From contig JAHLWR010000001.1 of assembly GCA_019057815.1 (NCBI GenBank), positions 240,233-304,232 on the forward strand: DNA of 64,000 bases, given 5' to 3'. Position 1 is the stretch's first letter. Every line of letters begins with the position of its first letter. Under the pieces are notes generated by a model. The model worked only from the letters and a program-made list of their open reading frames with translations. It was not told where the DNA came from and ran no database searches. Below, piece by piece: positions 1 through 9,224 of the stretch. The DNA is from Candidatus Heimdallarchaeota archaeon (GTDB lineage Archaea > Asgardarchaeota > Heimdallarchaeia > Heimdallarchaeales > Heimdallarchaeaceae). Made by a program: the position numbers and the translations under genes.

Positions 1-2
1 AA

Positions 3-197
3 GAACGTCTACATAAAGAAATAACTGAACTCGTTCCTGAGACTATAGAAATAAAGATCATTGCCCCACCCGAGAGAAGATATTCAGTCTGGATAGGTGG
101 AAGTATTCTTAGCAGCCTTAAGACATTCACAAAGTTGTGGGTAACCAAGAAAGAGTACCAAGAAAGTGGACCAACTGCAGTTTATCGTTGCATTTAA
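3..197 (+). CDS. Asgard actin, C-terminal end (5' truncated by window)
   Basis: Reading from base 3 gives the last 64 residues of an actin, ending at a TAA at 195-197. The segment [19 protein letters not shown], then the W-x-x-K-x-EY-x-ESGP block and V-x-R near the end, match the C-terminus of eukaryotic actin almost position for position. This separates it from the bacterial MreB and ParM families and the more distant crenactins. Actins polymerise into ATP-dependent cytoplasmic filaments; this segment belongs to subdomain 1. Prefoldin beta follows 290 bases downstream on the same strand. The nucleotide-binding part lies outside the window, so activity cannot be judged. Confidence 0.93.
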   Translation, partial: ERLHKEITELVPETIEIKIIAPPERRYSVWIGGSILSSLKTFTKLWVTKKEYQESGPTAVYRCI

Positions 198-206
198 GGT
201 GCATAA

Positions 207-236
207 TTTCTTTCTTTTTTCTTTTATTTTTTATTA
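207..236 (+). terminator. T-rich terminator after actin
   Basis: About thirty bases that are nearly all pyrimidine, mostly T in runs of three to six, begin ten bases after the actin stop. T-tracts on the non-template strand are the usual archaeal intrinsic termination signal. The remaining bases to 486 hold no gene I can support, only the promoter region of the next gene, with an AT-rich stretch near 436-446 and a GAGG ribosome site at 475-478. Confidence 0.6.
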
Positions 237-486
237 ATCTAAATGTTAAATTGTTTTTTTGTACATTGTTTTTCGAAAAACAGAATATACAAAGCCTTAT
301 GGGAGAATTTTTGCCTTTAAAGGTGTTTTCACTACTTTCTTTGTAATTATTAAAAAGGTTTTACGCATTCTTCCATCCTGATTTGGTTTTATTAGAAATT
401 ACAAGTAATTAGTAAAGTGTAAAACACCAAAAGACTTATTTTATTTCTCCATTTGCATGTTTTAATAATAAAAATGAGGTTTTCTA

Positions 487-831
487 ATGTCCACACCACA
501 ACAACTTACTCCTGAACAGCAACAAGATGTTCAACGTTTTAATCAGTTAGTTCAACAACTAGAGATTCTAAAGATGCAGATTCAGCAACTAGAAGTTGAA
601 AAACGCGACGTTGATATTGCTCTAAAAGAAACTGAAACTATGGCTTCCGATGCTGTTATTTATCGTTCAGTTGGCAGGCTTTTATTCAAAGACAGCCTAG
701 AAAATGTAAAGAAAAACTTGGTTTCTCAACAGGAAAAGGGAGAAGTAAGGATTTCATCATTACGCAATCGTGAACAAAAAATCACAAAATCTGTAAATGA
801 ACTCAAAGAGAAACTTATGACGAAGAGCTAG
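487..831 (+). CDS. pfdB: prefoldin subunit beta
   Basis: A 114-residue protein of the normal length for archaeal prefoldin beta. It is two long amphipathic helices rich in Q, E and K (about residues 8-45 and 75-112), joined by a beta-hairpin region around VIYRSVGRLLF, which is typical of the beta-class barrel. Prefoldin is an alpha2beta4 cytoplasmic holdase that passes unfolded clients, in eukaryotes notably actin and tubulin, to group II chaperonins. GAGG nine bases before the ATG supports the start. The prefoldin beta, DUF3194, DHH order is common in archaea; the actin directly upstream is the distinctive feature here. Confidence 0.93.
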   Translation: MSTPQQLTPEQQQDVQRFNQLVQQLEILKMQIQQLEVEKRDVDIALKETETMASDAVIYRSVGRLLFKDSLENVKKNLVSQQEKGEVRISSLRNREQKITKSVNELKEKLMTKS

Positions 832-883
832 TTTTAAGAAGAAATTATATCTTTTTTTCTCATAGCTTTAGAGTTGATGTTTA

Positions 884-1198
884 ATGACGTCTGATATAAT
901 AGATATTGGGATAGGTCAATTAGATGATGAACGGTTAGAAGAACTTGCTATCAAAATAGAGACACAACTCCATAAATATCTTAGAAAGCATCCTCAATGG
1001 GATCTATTATCAGATTTCTCAATTCTTATTAAACTCTCACAAGACGAAGATAATGTTCTCACACTTGATTTGGAGTATAACACGACAGGAGCACTTACAT
1101 CCTCTCAACATGAACAAATACATGAAAATCTTGCAATTCAAGCTGAAGAAATTTTGAAAGAGGCGCTTATTTGTCTGAAGAATTCCAAAAAATCATAA
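884..1198 (+). CDS. DUF3194-like small protein
   Basis: A 104-residue acidic protein with no membrane segment, a helical N-terminus (DERLEELAIKIETQLHKYL) and a more beta-like middle. I assign it to the archaeal DUF3194 group mainly from its position: in many archaea a protein of this size sits just after prefoldin beta and before a DHH phosphoesterase, exactly as here. Its function is unknown. Its end overlaps the next gene by 28 bases, which suggests translational coupling. The family assignment rests on context and general sequence feel rather than a motif. Confidence 0.6.
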   Translation: MTSDIIDIGIGQLDDERLEELAIKIETQLHKYLRKHPQWDLLSDFSILIKLSQDEDNVLTLDLEYNTTGALTSSQHEQIHENLAIQAEEILKEALICLKNSKKS

Positions 1199-2190
1199 AT
1201 TATGTACAAGAACATAAGTGTCAACACATAGGTATTTTTGCTCACCAAAATGCCGACCCCGATGCAATAGCTAGCGCCATCGGGTTAAAATATTTGATTC
1301 TATCTTACTTTCCCTTGATTCATGTAACTCTTTATGCTTCTTCCCTTAGTTTGCTCTCCCAGAAAATCCTATCAAATTATGATGAGAAATTTGAAGATAA
1401 TATTGTACAGAATAATCTAGATGCTATTTTTCTGTGTGATACAAATAATTTGATCCAATTGGGTGATATATCAATAGACGAATATATTTCCAACAATGTT
1501 CCTGTTTTTATTATTGATCATCATTCTTATCATGAATTCACAAAACAAGCTATTGTATCAATTGTCAAACCTATTACTTCAACAGCTGAAATTATTGCAC
1601 AAATATATAAGGAAACAGCAATTCAATTACCTGAAAACGTTGGAACAATTTTACTTTCAGGAGTGCTTTTTGATACTAGGAGATTTATCCATACCTCACC
1701 TGCAACGTTTGAATTAACACAGTTTTTGATAGCGAATGGAGGAAACTATGACACAGCACTCTCTATCTTACAAAAACCATTTACAAAGTCTGAACGTATA
1801 GCTCATCTTAAAGGAGCAAAGCGAATGATTATTCATTATGAGGATAGGGGAATTGTTGTTGTTTCACATGTTGGCTCTTACGAATCCTCTGTTGCTAGAT
1901 CCCTTGTAAATTTAGGTTCAGATTTTGCTGTAGTTTTTGCTTTAACCTCCTCGGACGAATTGCGAATTAGTTTTCGTTGCTCTAATAATTATGCTTCTAA
2001 AACCGCTATAAATCTTGGAGAACTTGCTAATAAGATTGCCACAAAATTTGGTGGCACGGGAGGAGGACACAAAACTGCAGCAGGAGCGAATATTAAAGAT
2101 ATTAAAGAATTTCCCAAGAATAAAGATAAAATCGCTAAATTCTTGCTAAACATATTACTTGAAGAATTAGAGTTGCTGAAAGAAACTTAG
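1171..2190 (+). CDS. DHH/DHHA1 family phosphoesterase
   Basis: A 339-residue protein with the DHH-superfamily metal motifs in order: HQNADPDA near residue 25 (the D-x-D motif), a CDTNN aspartate near 90, and the IDHH signature near 116. The C-terminal GGTGGGHKTAAGA block is the DHHA1 substrate-binding loop. The family hydrolyses phosphodiesters in nanoRNA, pAp or cyclic dinucleotides using Mn2+. The archaeal member beside prefoldin beta is often annotated as RecJ-like, but this one is short and closer to the NrnA layout. The start is a TTG inside the previous gene; no in-frame ATG occurs before the first motif. Confidence 0.85.
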   Translation: MSEEFQKIINYVQEHKCQHIGIFAHQNADPDAIASAIGLKYLILSYFPLIHVTLYASSLSLLSQKILSNYDEKFEDNIVQNNLDAIFLCDTNNLIQLGDISIDEYISNNVPVFIIDHHSYHEFTKQAIVSIVKPITSTAEIIAQIYKETAIQLPENVGTILLSGVLFDTRRFIHTSPATFELTQFLIANGGNYDTALSILQKPFTKSERIAHLKGAKRMIIHYEDRGIVVVSHVGSYESSVARSLVNLGSDFAVVFALTSSDELRISFRCSNNYASKTAINLGELANKIATKFGGTGGGHKTAAGANIKDIKEFPKNKDKIAKFLLNILLEELELLKET

Positions 2191-2203
2191 AGGTTTTTAA
2201 GTG

Positions 2204-3697
2204 ATGAATGAGTTCATTTCTTTTCGAAATTTTAGTTTTCGTTATTACTTGAGGAAGGAATGGTCTTTAAAATCAGTGGACCTTAATATAAAAAAAGGGG
2301 AACTTATTATTCTTACAGGACCTAGTGGTTCTGGAAAAACCTCAGTATGCTATTCAATAAATGGTCTCATTCCTCATTTTTATGCTGGGGAAGTTAAAGG
2401 AAATGTATTTGTAGCGGAAAAAAAGGTAAGTAAAAGACCAGTCTCAGAATTAAGTAAAAAAATTGGTTATATTCCCCAAAGAGCTGAAAATTCTTTCGTC
2501 ACGCCATATGTTTTCAGTGAATTAGCTTTTCCTCTTGAATATCGAAGTTTCTCTAAAGAGAGTATAAAAAACAAAATTCTTGAACTTGCAAATTATTTGG
2601 ATCTTACAAAACTCTTGAAGAGAAACCCAAATGAATTATCTGAAGGTGAAAAACAGAAATTGGCAATTGGGTGCGCTTTAGTTACAGAACCCGAAATTAT
2701 TGTAGCTGACGAGCCTTTAGCAAATCTGGATTATTCTAACCAACAAAAGATTATTACAATTTTCAAATCACTTCAACAGAAAGGAAAAACGATTATCATA
2801 GCGACACACGAGTATTTCAAATATAGAGAGCTCAACCCAAGATTCATACAGATTGAAAAAGGACAAATAACGGGGAATCTTATAGAAAATGGGGAAGGAA
2901 GTAAAAAGGAATTCGAAATCATCAAAAAGAAATTATGTCTCAACGATATCAAAAGTGAAAAAGAAAGCGAAGTTTCAAAAAGTGAGGTAGAAGTGAAAAA
3001 TCTTAGCTTTAAATTTTCGAATGGTTTTTCTATTTCAGATATTAATTTCACAACAAATCGTGGCAAAGTAATAGGGTTGATTGGTGACAATGGTTCTGGA
3101 AAAACCACTCTTTTTAGACTACTTTGTGGATTTTTAAAACCTGATTCTGGTTCAATAAAACTGTCTGGAAAAGACCTGAAAGATTGGAATTGGTCGGAAT
3201 TAGCAGCGTATTTAGGGGTTATTTTTCAGGATCCAGATAAACAGTTTTTTGAAGAAGAAATTGGGAAAGAGGCAGTTTTTATTTCAAAAAACTTAGACTT
3301 GAATCTTATAGACACTAATAAAATTGAGAACGAATTATCCAGTTGTCATTTAGAGAATTATGTGTTATATAATCCCCATTCTTTATCACATGGGGAGAAG
3401 AGACGATTAGCATTTGTTTCCTCAACGTTTCACAAACCAGAACTTATCTTAATTGATGAAGTAACTAATGGACTCGATAGAGAAAATAAAGAATGGGTAT
3501 CTAATCAAATATTAAAACTTAAACAAGAAAATAAAATGTTAATTATTGTATCTCATGATTGGCATTGGTTATCAAAATTTGTAGATGAGATTATTTACCT
3601 TAAGAACGGAAGAATTGAACAAGTATTAAATAAAGACCAATTTTACAGCATTCTTCAGAAAGCTACAAAGGGTGAAACTATTCTTTTGGAGAGATGA
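2204..3697 (+). CDS. ECF transporter ATPase, fused EcfA-EcfA'
   Basis: A 497-residue tandem ABC ATPase. The first domain has Walker A GPSGSGKTS, signature LSEGEKQK and Walker B IIVADEPLANLD. The second, starting near residue 265, has GDNGSGKTT, LSHGEKRR and LILIDEVTNGLD. The Q-loop contexts (GYIPQRAENSF and GVIFQDPDKQFF) are typical of energy-coupling factor ATPases, which drive vitamin or metal uptake. Fusing both ATPases in one chain is common in archaea. EcfT follows after three bases. No substrate-binding S component is nearby, so the substrate is unknown. I chose the ATG at 2204 over the GTG at 2201; GAGG lies about 11 bases upstream. Confidence 0.9.
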   Translation: MNEFISFRNFSFRYYLRKEWSLKSVDLNIKKGELIILTGPSGSGKTSVCYSINGLIPHFYAGEVKGNVFVAEKKVSKRPVSELSKKIGYIPQRAENSFVTPYVFSELAFPLEYRSFSKESIKNKILELANYLDLTKLLKRNPNELSEGEKQKLAIGCALVTEPEIIVADEPLANLDYSNQQKIITIFKSLQQKGKTIIIATHEYFKYRELNPRFIQIEKGQITGNLIENGEGSKKEFEIIKKKLCLNDIKSEKESEVSKSEVEVKNLSFKFSNGFSISDINFTTNRGKVIGLIGDNGSGKTTLFRLLCGFLKPDSGSIKLSGKDLKDWNWSELAAYLGVIFQDPDKQFFEEEIGKEAVFISKNLDLNLIDTNKIENELSSCHLENYVLYNPHSLSHGEKRRLAFVSSTFHKPELILIDEVTNGLDRENKEWVSNQILKLKQENKMLIIVSHDWHWLSKFVDEIIYLKNGRIEQVLNKDQFYSILQKATKGETILLER

Positions 3698-3700
3698 ATA

Positions 3701-4438
3701 TTGAGTATAGAAAACTATTCCGACGATAAAACCTTCTTTCATTTGTCTAAGAAATACTCAATTGATTCCCGTACAAAACTAGTAATCTTATCCTTAATGC
3801 TTTTTTCCATTTTCTTTTTCAGAGATTGGATAGTCCTATTGTCTTTAACTGCTACTTCTGTGCTATTTGTAATTCTAGTGAAACCTAAAATTGTTTTCTT
3901 GATTAGATTTATAGTATTCTTACTTGTTTTTTCATGTTTAGCAACCTTTTTTGCGTATCGTTCTAATTCAACTATTGATCCGTTTGAAATTTTTGCTATT
4001 ATCAGTAGTAGATTTTTGACCACGTTTTTTATCATTACATGGTTCTTTAGCTCAGTACAACCTTATGAACTCGCGGTTGTTCTTGAAAAGATGTATGTAC
4101 CCACCAGAATCACTTGGTTTCTTACAACTATTTATCAATTTATTCCAATTCTTACAAAAGAAGCTCAAACCATAAACGAGATTAGAAAATTAAAAGGTTT
4201 AACAGCAAAAATGTGGCAATTCAAGAAACAAGTTATTATAATAAAAAGTACGTTGAAGCCGTTAATAAGCGGAACAATGAATAAAGCAATAGATTTAGCA
4301 GAAGCAATGACAATAAAGGGATTTCAACCAAATATTAGAAGAGAGCACATAGTTAACATGAATTTAAGAATATACGATTTAATTCTAATATTGGTTATGG
4401 GAACCTCTCTAATATGTCTAATTATATTTGTAAGATAA
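3701..4438 (+). CDS. ecfT: ECF transporter transmembrane subunit EcfT
   Basis: A 245-residue membrane protein with four to six hydrophobic helices (about residues 25-75, 85-110, 135-160 and 220-243). A cytoplasmic region after residue 165 carries the coupling-helix motif seen as KLKGLTAK and the later EAMTIKGFQP, which resembles the family's A-R-G-like box. EcfT links the two ATPase domains to a membrane-bound S protein. The start is TTG with GGAGAG a few bases upstream, inside the end of the ATPase gene. The tight spacing shows one operon with the fused ATPase. Confidence 0.85.
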   Translation: MSIENYSDDKTFFHLSKKYSIDSRTKLVILSLMLFSIFFFRDWIVLLSLTATSVLFVILVKPKIVFLIRFIVFLLVFSCLATFFAYRSNSTIDPFEIFAIISSRFLTTFFIITWFFSSVQPYELAVVLEKMYVPTRITWFLTTIYQFIPILTKEAQTINEIRKLKGLTAKMWQFKKQVIIIKSTLKPLISGTMNKAIDLAEAMTIKGFQPNIRREHIVNMNLRIYDLILILVMGTSLICLIIFVR

Positions 4439-4450
4439 CTATCAACACAA

Positions 4451-5077
4451 CTATTTTTTAATCCTTTCTAGAATAATTTTGAGAATGTCTCTATGTACAT
4501 CTTCTTTTTCTCGTGAAACATTTATGAGAAAGAATAAGTCGGGAAATTCATTAACAAGTTCTAAGTAGATATTTCTCACTCGTTGAAGACTTTCATGCTT
4601 TTCAAAAGTATTGGTTCCATGTGTTCTTTCTTTAGATATCCTTTCTACTGCCTCATCGACACTTAAATCTAGTAAAATAACGATTTTTGGTTCAATTGCA
4701 ATTTTCATATTTTCGTTGAGAATATATTTCCAATTTAACCCTCTAGAACCTTGGTAAGCTACAGATGAGAAATAATAACGATCTGTAACAATTATCTTAC
4801 CTTGATGAAGTAATGGAATAACTTCCTCTTTTAAATGGAGTTTTCTATCCTCTAGAAACAGTTTAAATTCCTCTTCAACCGATAAACGTGTCGGAGCAAA
4901 AAAGCTTTCACGTAGTTTTTTTCCTTGTTCTGACCACTTTGTAGGTTCAGTTGTATATTCTGCATCATAACTCAACGAACAGAGACGTTCAACAAGTAAC
5001 TTTGAATGAGTAGTTTTTCCAGAACCATCAATTCCTTCCAAACAGATAAGAAAACCAGCAGAGGTTGAATCAGACAT
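4451..5077 (-). CDS. tmk: thymidylate kinase
   Basis: A 208-residue P-loop kinase that phosphorylates dTMP to dTDP. It has the family signature F-x-CLEGIDGSGKTT at the start, TTEPT (the E-P motif that positions dTMP), DRYYFSS around residue 100 (the DRY motif) and ILLDLSVDEA before the lid. I use the ATG at 5077; the open frame runs further upstream to 5152, but that extension is hydrophobic and not seen in the family. The gene converges with ecfT, leaving 12 bases between the stops. Confidence 0.92.
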   Translation of the reverse strand: MSDSTSAGFLICLEGIDGSGKTTHSKLLVERLCSLSYDAEYTTEPTKWSEQGKKLRESFFAPTRLSVEEEFKLFLEDRKLHLKEEVIPLLHQGKIIVTDRYYFSSVAYQGSRGLNWKYILNENMKIAIEPKIVILLDLSVDEAVERISKERTHGTNTFEKHESLQRVRNIYLELVNEFPDLFFLINVSREKEDVHRDILKIILERIKK

Positions 5078-5224
5078 GGTGTCAAATGTATGCTCAATAA
5101 ATAAAATACTTGTGGTCAACAACTTCTCAAAAACAATAAAATATAAAATCATCCCTTTTTAGGAAAGCTTTAAATTCCTACTTTTCCCGTTTGATTTAAC
5201 CTAGAGGCCATATCTCTGGTTGAT

Positions 5225-6598
5225 GTGAGTGGTACTATGTTTTCACAAAACTTTGCAGAATTAATAGATTATGCAATTAAAAAGTTTGAAATTAACTTTT
5301 TTGATTCTTTTGAAATTAGCTGTGTTGACAGATTGCACGCATTAACACGGTTTACAAAATCAACTATACACCAAAATGTTTCAAATCATACAAACCACTT
5401 TTTATTTAGAGTTTCAAAGGGTAAACGAATATGTTCAACATCTCTTACTTCTCTAACTCCCAAATCCATAGATGATACGATTTCAGAACTAAAAAACATG
5501 GTTTCACATTTGCCTGAAATACCTTTCTTTGAAGGTTTCATAGAACATCCAACAGCTACTGTTCCTTCTGTTCAGGTAACAGATTCATTGTTAGATGAAT
5601 ACCAGCGAGCTGATATAGTAGAAGAAGCAGTAAATGCTGCAGAAGAAGTAGATCCCAATGTAAGACTTGCTGGTTCAGTATTTATTACGGATTTGCGTTT
5701 TTGTATAATTAATTCAAATGATATTGATTTTTCCCATCATTTGACTTATAATGGTTTAATAGTCAACGCACTCACTGAACGTGAAAATAAGGGTTATGCT
5801 AAAGAAGAACAATACGTTAGAGATCCATTAGAACTCAATCCATCTGATATTGCAAGAAAAGCAACAGAATTATCAGTTAATACTTGTTTTGCTAGAAGTT
5901 ATGATCAAGGCGAGTATGAAGTAATTCTCTCTCCTTCTGCAGCAGGAACATTGTTACGATTTCTTTCATTTGGTTTCAATGGTACGAGTTATCATGAATC
6001 GCAGAGTTTCATTTCTGATGAAATTGGAAGCCAATTATTTGATACTAAATTGACGTTGGTTGATGACCCTCTTAATGAAGAAACAATGCTATCCTCACCT
6101 ATTGATGGTGAAGGAGCCCTAAAAAAGCAACTTTGCTTAATAGAAAATGGAATACCTAAAACAATCCTCTACGACAGTTTTTTAGCATCAAAATATCTTG
6201 GAGATAAATCTAAAACTACAGCCCATAAAGTAGTTCCCTATTCAGACTATATTTTTGGAGGAGCTTTACCACTTAATCTTGTTCTTCAACCAGGCAACTC
6301 AAATCTAGAAGAAATGTTTGAAGAAACTAAAAAAGGATTTTTCATAAATCGGTTACATTATACAAATTTTGTTAACAGGCGCTTAGGAGCTATTACTGGT
6401 CTCACAAGGGATGGTTTGCAATATATTGAAAATGGAGAAATAGTTTCCGCAGCCAAGAATTTCAGATTCACAGATAGTCTTACAAGGATTCTAAAAAACG
6501 TTTCACTAATAGGAAAGAAACTTCATACAAGTGCGACAATAAAATGCCCTGCAATTAAACTCCCATCATTCAAATTCACTGGAAAAAGTAAGCATTAG
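5225..6598 (+). CDS. TldE/PmbA-like metalloprotease partner
   Basis: A 457-residue member of the TldD/TldE (PmbA) family. It has the family's C-terminal beta-barrel blocks, including SPIDGEGA, the RLHYTNFVNRRLGAITGLTRDG segment and FRFTDS, but lacks the HExxxH zinc motif. That identifies it as the inactive TldE half. TldE pairs with TldD to trim peptides in the cytosol. A TldD with intact HExxxH lies at 10808-12271 on the other strand, so the pair is split by three unrelated genes. The start is GTG at 5225, with an ATG four codons later as an alternative. Confidence 0.88.
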   Translation: MSGTMFSQNFAELIDYAIKKFEINFFDSFEISCVDRLHALTRFTKSTIHQNVSNHTNHFLFRVSKGKRICSTSLTSLTPKSIDDTISELKNMVSHLPEIPFFEGFIEHPTATVPSVQVTDSLLDEYQRADIVEEAVNAAEEVDPNVRLAGSVFITDLRFCIINSNDIDFSHHLTYNGLIVNALTERENKGYAKEEQYVRDPLELNPSDIARKATELSVNTCFARSYDQGEYEVILSPSAAGTLLRFLSFGFNGTSYHESQSFISDEIGSQLFDTKLTLVDDPLNEETMLSSPIDGEGALKKQLCLIENGIPKTILYDSFLASKYLGDKSKTTAHKVVPYSDYIFGGALPLNLVLQPGNSNLEEMFEETKKGFFINRLHYTNFVNRRLGAITGLTRDGLQYIENGEIVSAAKNFRFTDSLTRILKNVSLIGKKLHTSATIKCPAIKLPSFKFTGKSKH

Positions 6599-6643
6599 CC
6601 AAATAAGTTGTTACTAACGTAGAATACTAACCTGGTTGTCAAG

Positions 6644-7603
6644 ATGTTTAAAGAAGTAGAATTAACTTATCAAAGAATACAAAAAATTGCTAATCACACG
6701 CCTGTAATGACTTCAACTACATTAAATAAGAAAGTAAACGCAGAATGTTATATTAAATGCGAAAATTTTCAAAAAACAGGATCATTCAAATTTAGGGGAG
6801 CGTTAAATAGCTTATCACTTTTGTCTCCCGAAAACAAAAAAAGGGGTGTTATCACTCATTCTTCGGGAAATCATGCTCAAGCTCTAGCATTAGCTGCAAA
6901 ACTAATTGGAGTGAAAGCTGTTATTGTTATGCCAAAAAATGCTCCAAAAGTGAAAGTTAAAGCAACAAAAGGGTATGGAGCAGAAATTATTTTTTGTGGA
7001 AATAAACCTGGAGATAGAGAAAAAGCTGTTGACCTATTAATAGAACAATATAGTTACAAATTAATTCATCCTTCAAACGATTTAGAAATTATTTATGGGC
7101 AAGGTACTGCAGCTTATGAACTCATAAGAGAAGTAGGAGATCAGGATTTTGTTTTCGCTCCTTGTGGTGGTGGTGGTCTTTTATCAGGAACATCAATTGC
7201 ATCAAAAGGATTGTGTCCCAATGTAAAAGTAATAGGTGTAGAACCAAAGAACGCTGATGATGCCTATCGATCTTTTAGAGATGGAAAAATATATCCTTCG
7301 CTTAACCCTAATACAATAGCTGATGGTTTAAGAACATCCCTCGGTACAAATACTTTCAAAATAATCAGAAAACAAGTTGATAAAATCATCACAGTAACAG
7401 AACAAGAAATAGTTAACGCAATGAAGTTTTACTGGACAAGAATGAAACTAATTGTAGAGCCTTCAGGTGCAGTTTCACTAGCTGGCGTATTGTCAAATAA
7501 AATTAATCTAACTTCTAAAAAAGTGGGCATAATCATTTCTGGTGGAAATGTTGATTTAACAGATTTTTTCAATAAAATTATAGAAGAACTAAATCACGAA
7601 TAG
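6644..7603 (+). CDS. threonine/serine dehydratase, fold-type-II PLP enzyme
   Basis: A 319-residue enzyme of the threonine ammonia-lyase/serine racemase family. KTGSFKFRGA around residue 47 holds the PLP-binding lysine, SSGNHAQALA holds the substrate loop, and GGGGLLSG binds the PLP phosphate. It lacks the C-terminal ACT regulatory domain of biosynthetic IlvA, so it is the short catabolic (TdcB-like) or racemase type. The likely reaction is L-threonine or L-serine to 2-oxobutanoate or pyruvate plus ammonia. It stands alone, 46 bases after tldE on the same strand. Confidence 0.88.
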   Translation: MFKEVELTYQRIQKIANHTPVMTSTTLNKKVNAECYIKCENFQKTGSFKFRGALNSLSLLSPENKKRGVITHSSGNHAQALALAAKLIGVKAVIVMPKNAPKVKVKATKGYGAEIIFCGNKPGDREKAVDLLIEQYSYKLIHPSNDLEIIYGQGTAAYELIREVGDQDFVFAPCGGGGLLSGTSIASKGLCPNVKVIGVEPKNADDAYRSFRDGKIYPSLNPNTIADGLRTSLGTNTFKIIRKQVDKIITVTEQEIVNAMKFYWTRMKLIVEPSGAVSLAGVLSNKINLTSKKVGIIISGGNVDLTDFFNKIIEELNHE

Positions 7604-7698
7604 AAGAAAATAAGTGGTGATTACCAGTCCGTATTTTAATCTATGTAACCTTTGAAATTCTAGCAGGTTTTGATGAAGTATTTCTACAAAACGTGATA

Positions 7699-9147
7699 TT
7701 AGGATGTAAGTGTTAAGGTTGTAGTTGGTTTAGAAGCAAAGCGATAGCACTTAGTAAGAATAGCAATAAGGATTGTTGTTACCAATAAAAATACTCCTGA
7801 GCCCACCATTGTAGCAATTATTCCGACATTGTCTGCTGTAAACCCTGATAATGAAAGACAAATTACACTTAGTATCTGAATATACGAGTTGACAGCTCCA
7901 TAAGCTCGCCCTCTAACTTCATTAGGAATAGATTCAGCAAAAATTGCGTTAATAGATAAACTAAACATCCCATTAACTATTCCAAATATTGAATTGAAAA
8001 CTACAAGTAGAACAAATGATGGTCCAAAAATAAAAATTATATAAAAAGCTGCCATTGCAAAGGAGCCCATAAAAATTGCTCTTCCTCTACCTATTTTTTT
8101 TTCATATTTTCCAAAGGCTAAATTTCCCATTATTGCGCCTGCAGCTCCAAAAGCTCCAAGTATTCCATATTCTGTTTGAGCAGCTTTTTCAATCAAATTT
8201 AGATTGATGAGTGAATCATATCTATTGATTGTTTTTAGTAAAGTTATCATTTTCGCAGATAAGGCTTGATAAGCTGGGGTTTGGCCATGTACAATCTCAA
8301 AAAGATATGGGAAGAGCAAGGGACCTGCAAAGGCTGTACCTAGAATTAAGAAACTAAATAAGATAATAAGAATTCGAACTGTCTTGTGCTTAAACAGGTA
8401 TTTGTACCCCTCTTTCATATCGCTAAATACTGTTTTTACTGTAATCTTACCTGTTTTATCTCTTGAGGCAGAAGGAATTTTTGTAAAAGAAAGAATTACT
8501 GCGGAAATAAAGTAACAACTTGCAATTATCCAAAAAGTATTGGATCCTAATAAGGGATAGATTGGCGCAGCAATAAGGGGACCAAGAACTGCTAAAGTTT
8601 GAAAGACTAGCTGACTTAAACTAATCGCTTTCACATATAAACGTAATCCTGTGATTTCAGGAATTGCAGCAGAACGTGGAGCAACAAACGAAGCTGATGC
8701 TAACCCTATAAAAAAGGAAATGATGACGATGCCAGATATGCTGGTCATAAAAGGCAGCAATATAATAGAGACTCCACGAAGAATATCTGAGCTTATCATC
8801 ATTGTCTTACGATTAACACGATCTGCAAAAACTCCCGCAATTGGAGCTATTATGACCCACGGAATTGTTTGCGCTGCTAAAACTAGAGTCATCTGTGTTT
8901 TTGATCCAGTTATAGAGTAAACATACATTATTATTGCAATTCGAAAAATAGCATCCCCAAAATTACTGAAGAATTGACCTGAAAGGAGTCTCATAAAATC
9001 TTTGTTTTTGAATACATCCCTGTAGCTTGGTTCACTTCCCTCAACAGATGCAGAATCAGATTGGTGCTCTTCATGACCATTTGATTCTAACTCGTTATTA
9101 GGATGATTCTCAGAATTTGTGGGGTCATTCATAAAATCTACTTTCAC
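7699..9147 (-). CDS. MFS transporter
   Basis: A 482-residue major facilitator protein with a charged, S/E/H-rich N-terminal tail of about 40 residues, then ten to twelve hydrophobic helices. The intracellular loop between helices 2 and 3 (GVFADRVNRKTMM) is a clear MFS motif A. FFSNFGDAIFRIA in helix 1 and the overall form resemble the enterobactin exporter/macrolide efflux group. The substrate is unknown. A GTG at 9147 and an ATG at 9132 are both possible starts. Confidence 0.85.
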   Translation of the reverse strand: MKVDFMNDPTNSENHPNNELESNGHEEHQSDSASVEGSEPSYRDVFKNKDFMRLLSGQFFSNFGDAIFRIAIIMYVYSITGSKTQMTLVLAAQTIPWVIIAPIAGVFADRVNRKTMMISSDILRGVSIILLPFMTSISGIVIISFFIGLASASFVAPRSAAIPEITGLRLYVKAISLSQLVFQTLAVLGPLIAAPIYPLLGSNTFWIIASCYFISAVILSFTKIPSASRDKTGKITVKTVFSDMKEGYKYLFKHKTVRILIILFSFLILGTAFAGPLLFPYLFEIVHGQTPAYQALSAKMITLLKTINRYDSLINLNLIEKAAQTEYGILGAFGAAGAIMGNLAFGKYEKKIGRGRAIFMGSFAMAAFYIIFIFGPSFVLLVVFNSIFGIVNGMFSLSINAIFAESIPNEVRGRAYGAVNSYIQILSVICLSLSGFTADNVGIIATMVGSGVFLLVTTILIAILTKCYRFASKPTTTLTLTS

Positions 9148-9224
9148 AATTTCTTTTTAACGAAGAAGATTTTCGTGTAATAATAACTTTTTCTTTCCTA
9201 TATTTCGTTATTAACTGCTTGTTA

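Noticed and set aside
137..346. 69-codon rightward frame beginning inside the actin tail
   Set aside because: It reads through actin in another frame and then the T-rich terminator; composition is F/L-rich noise.
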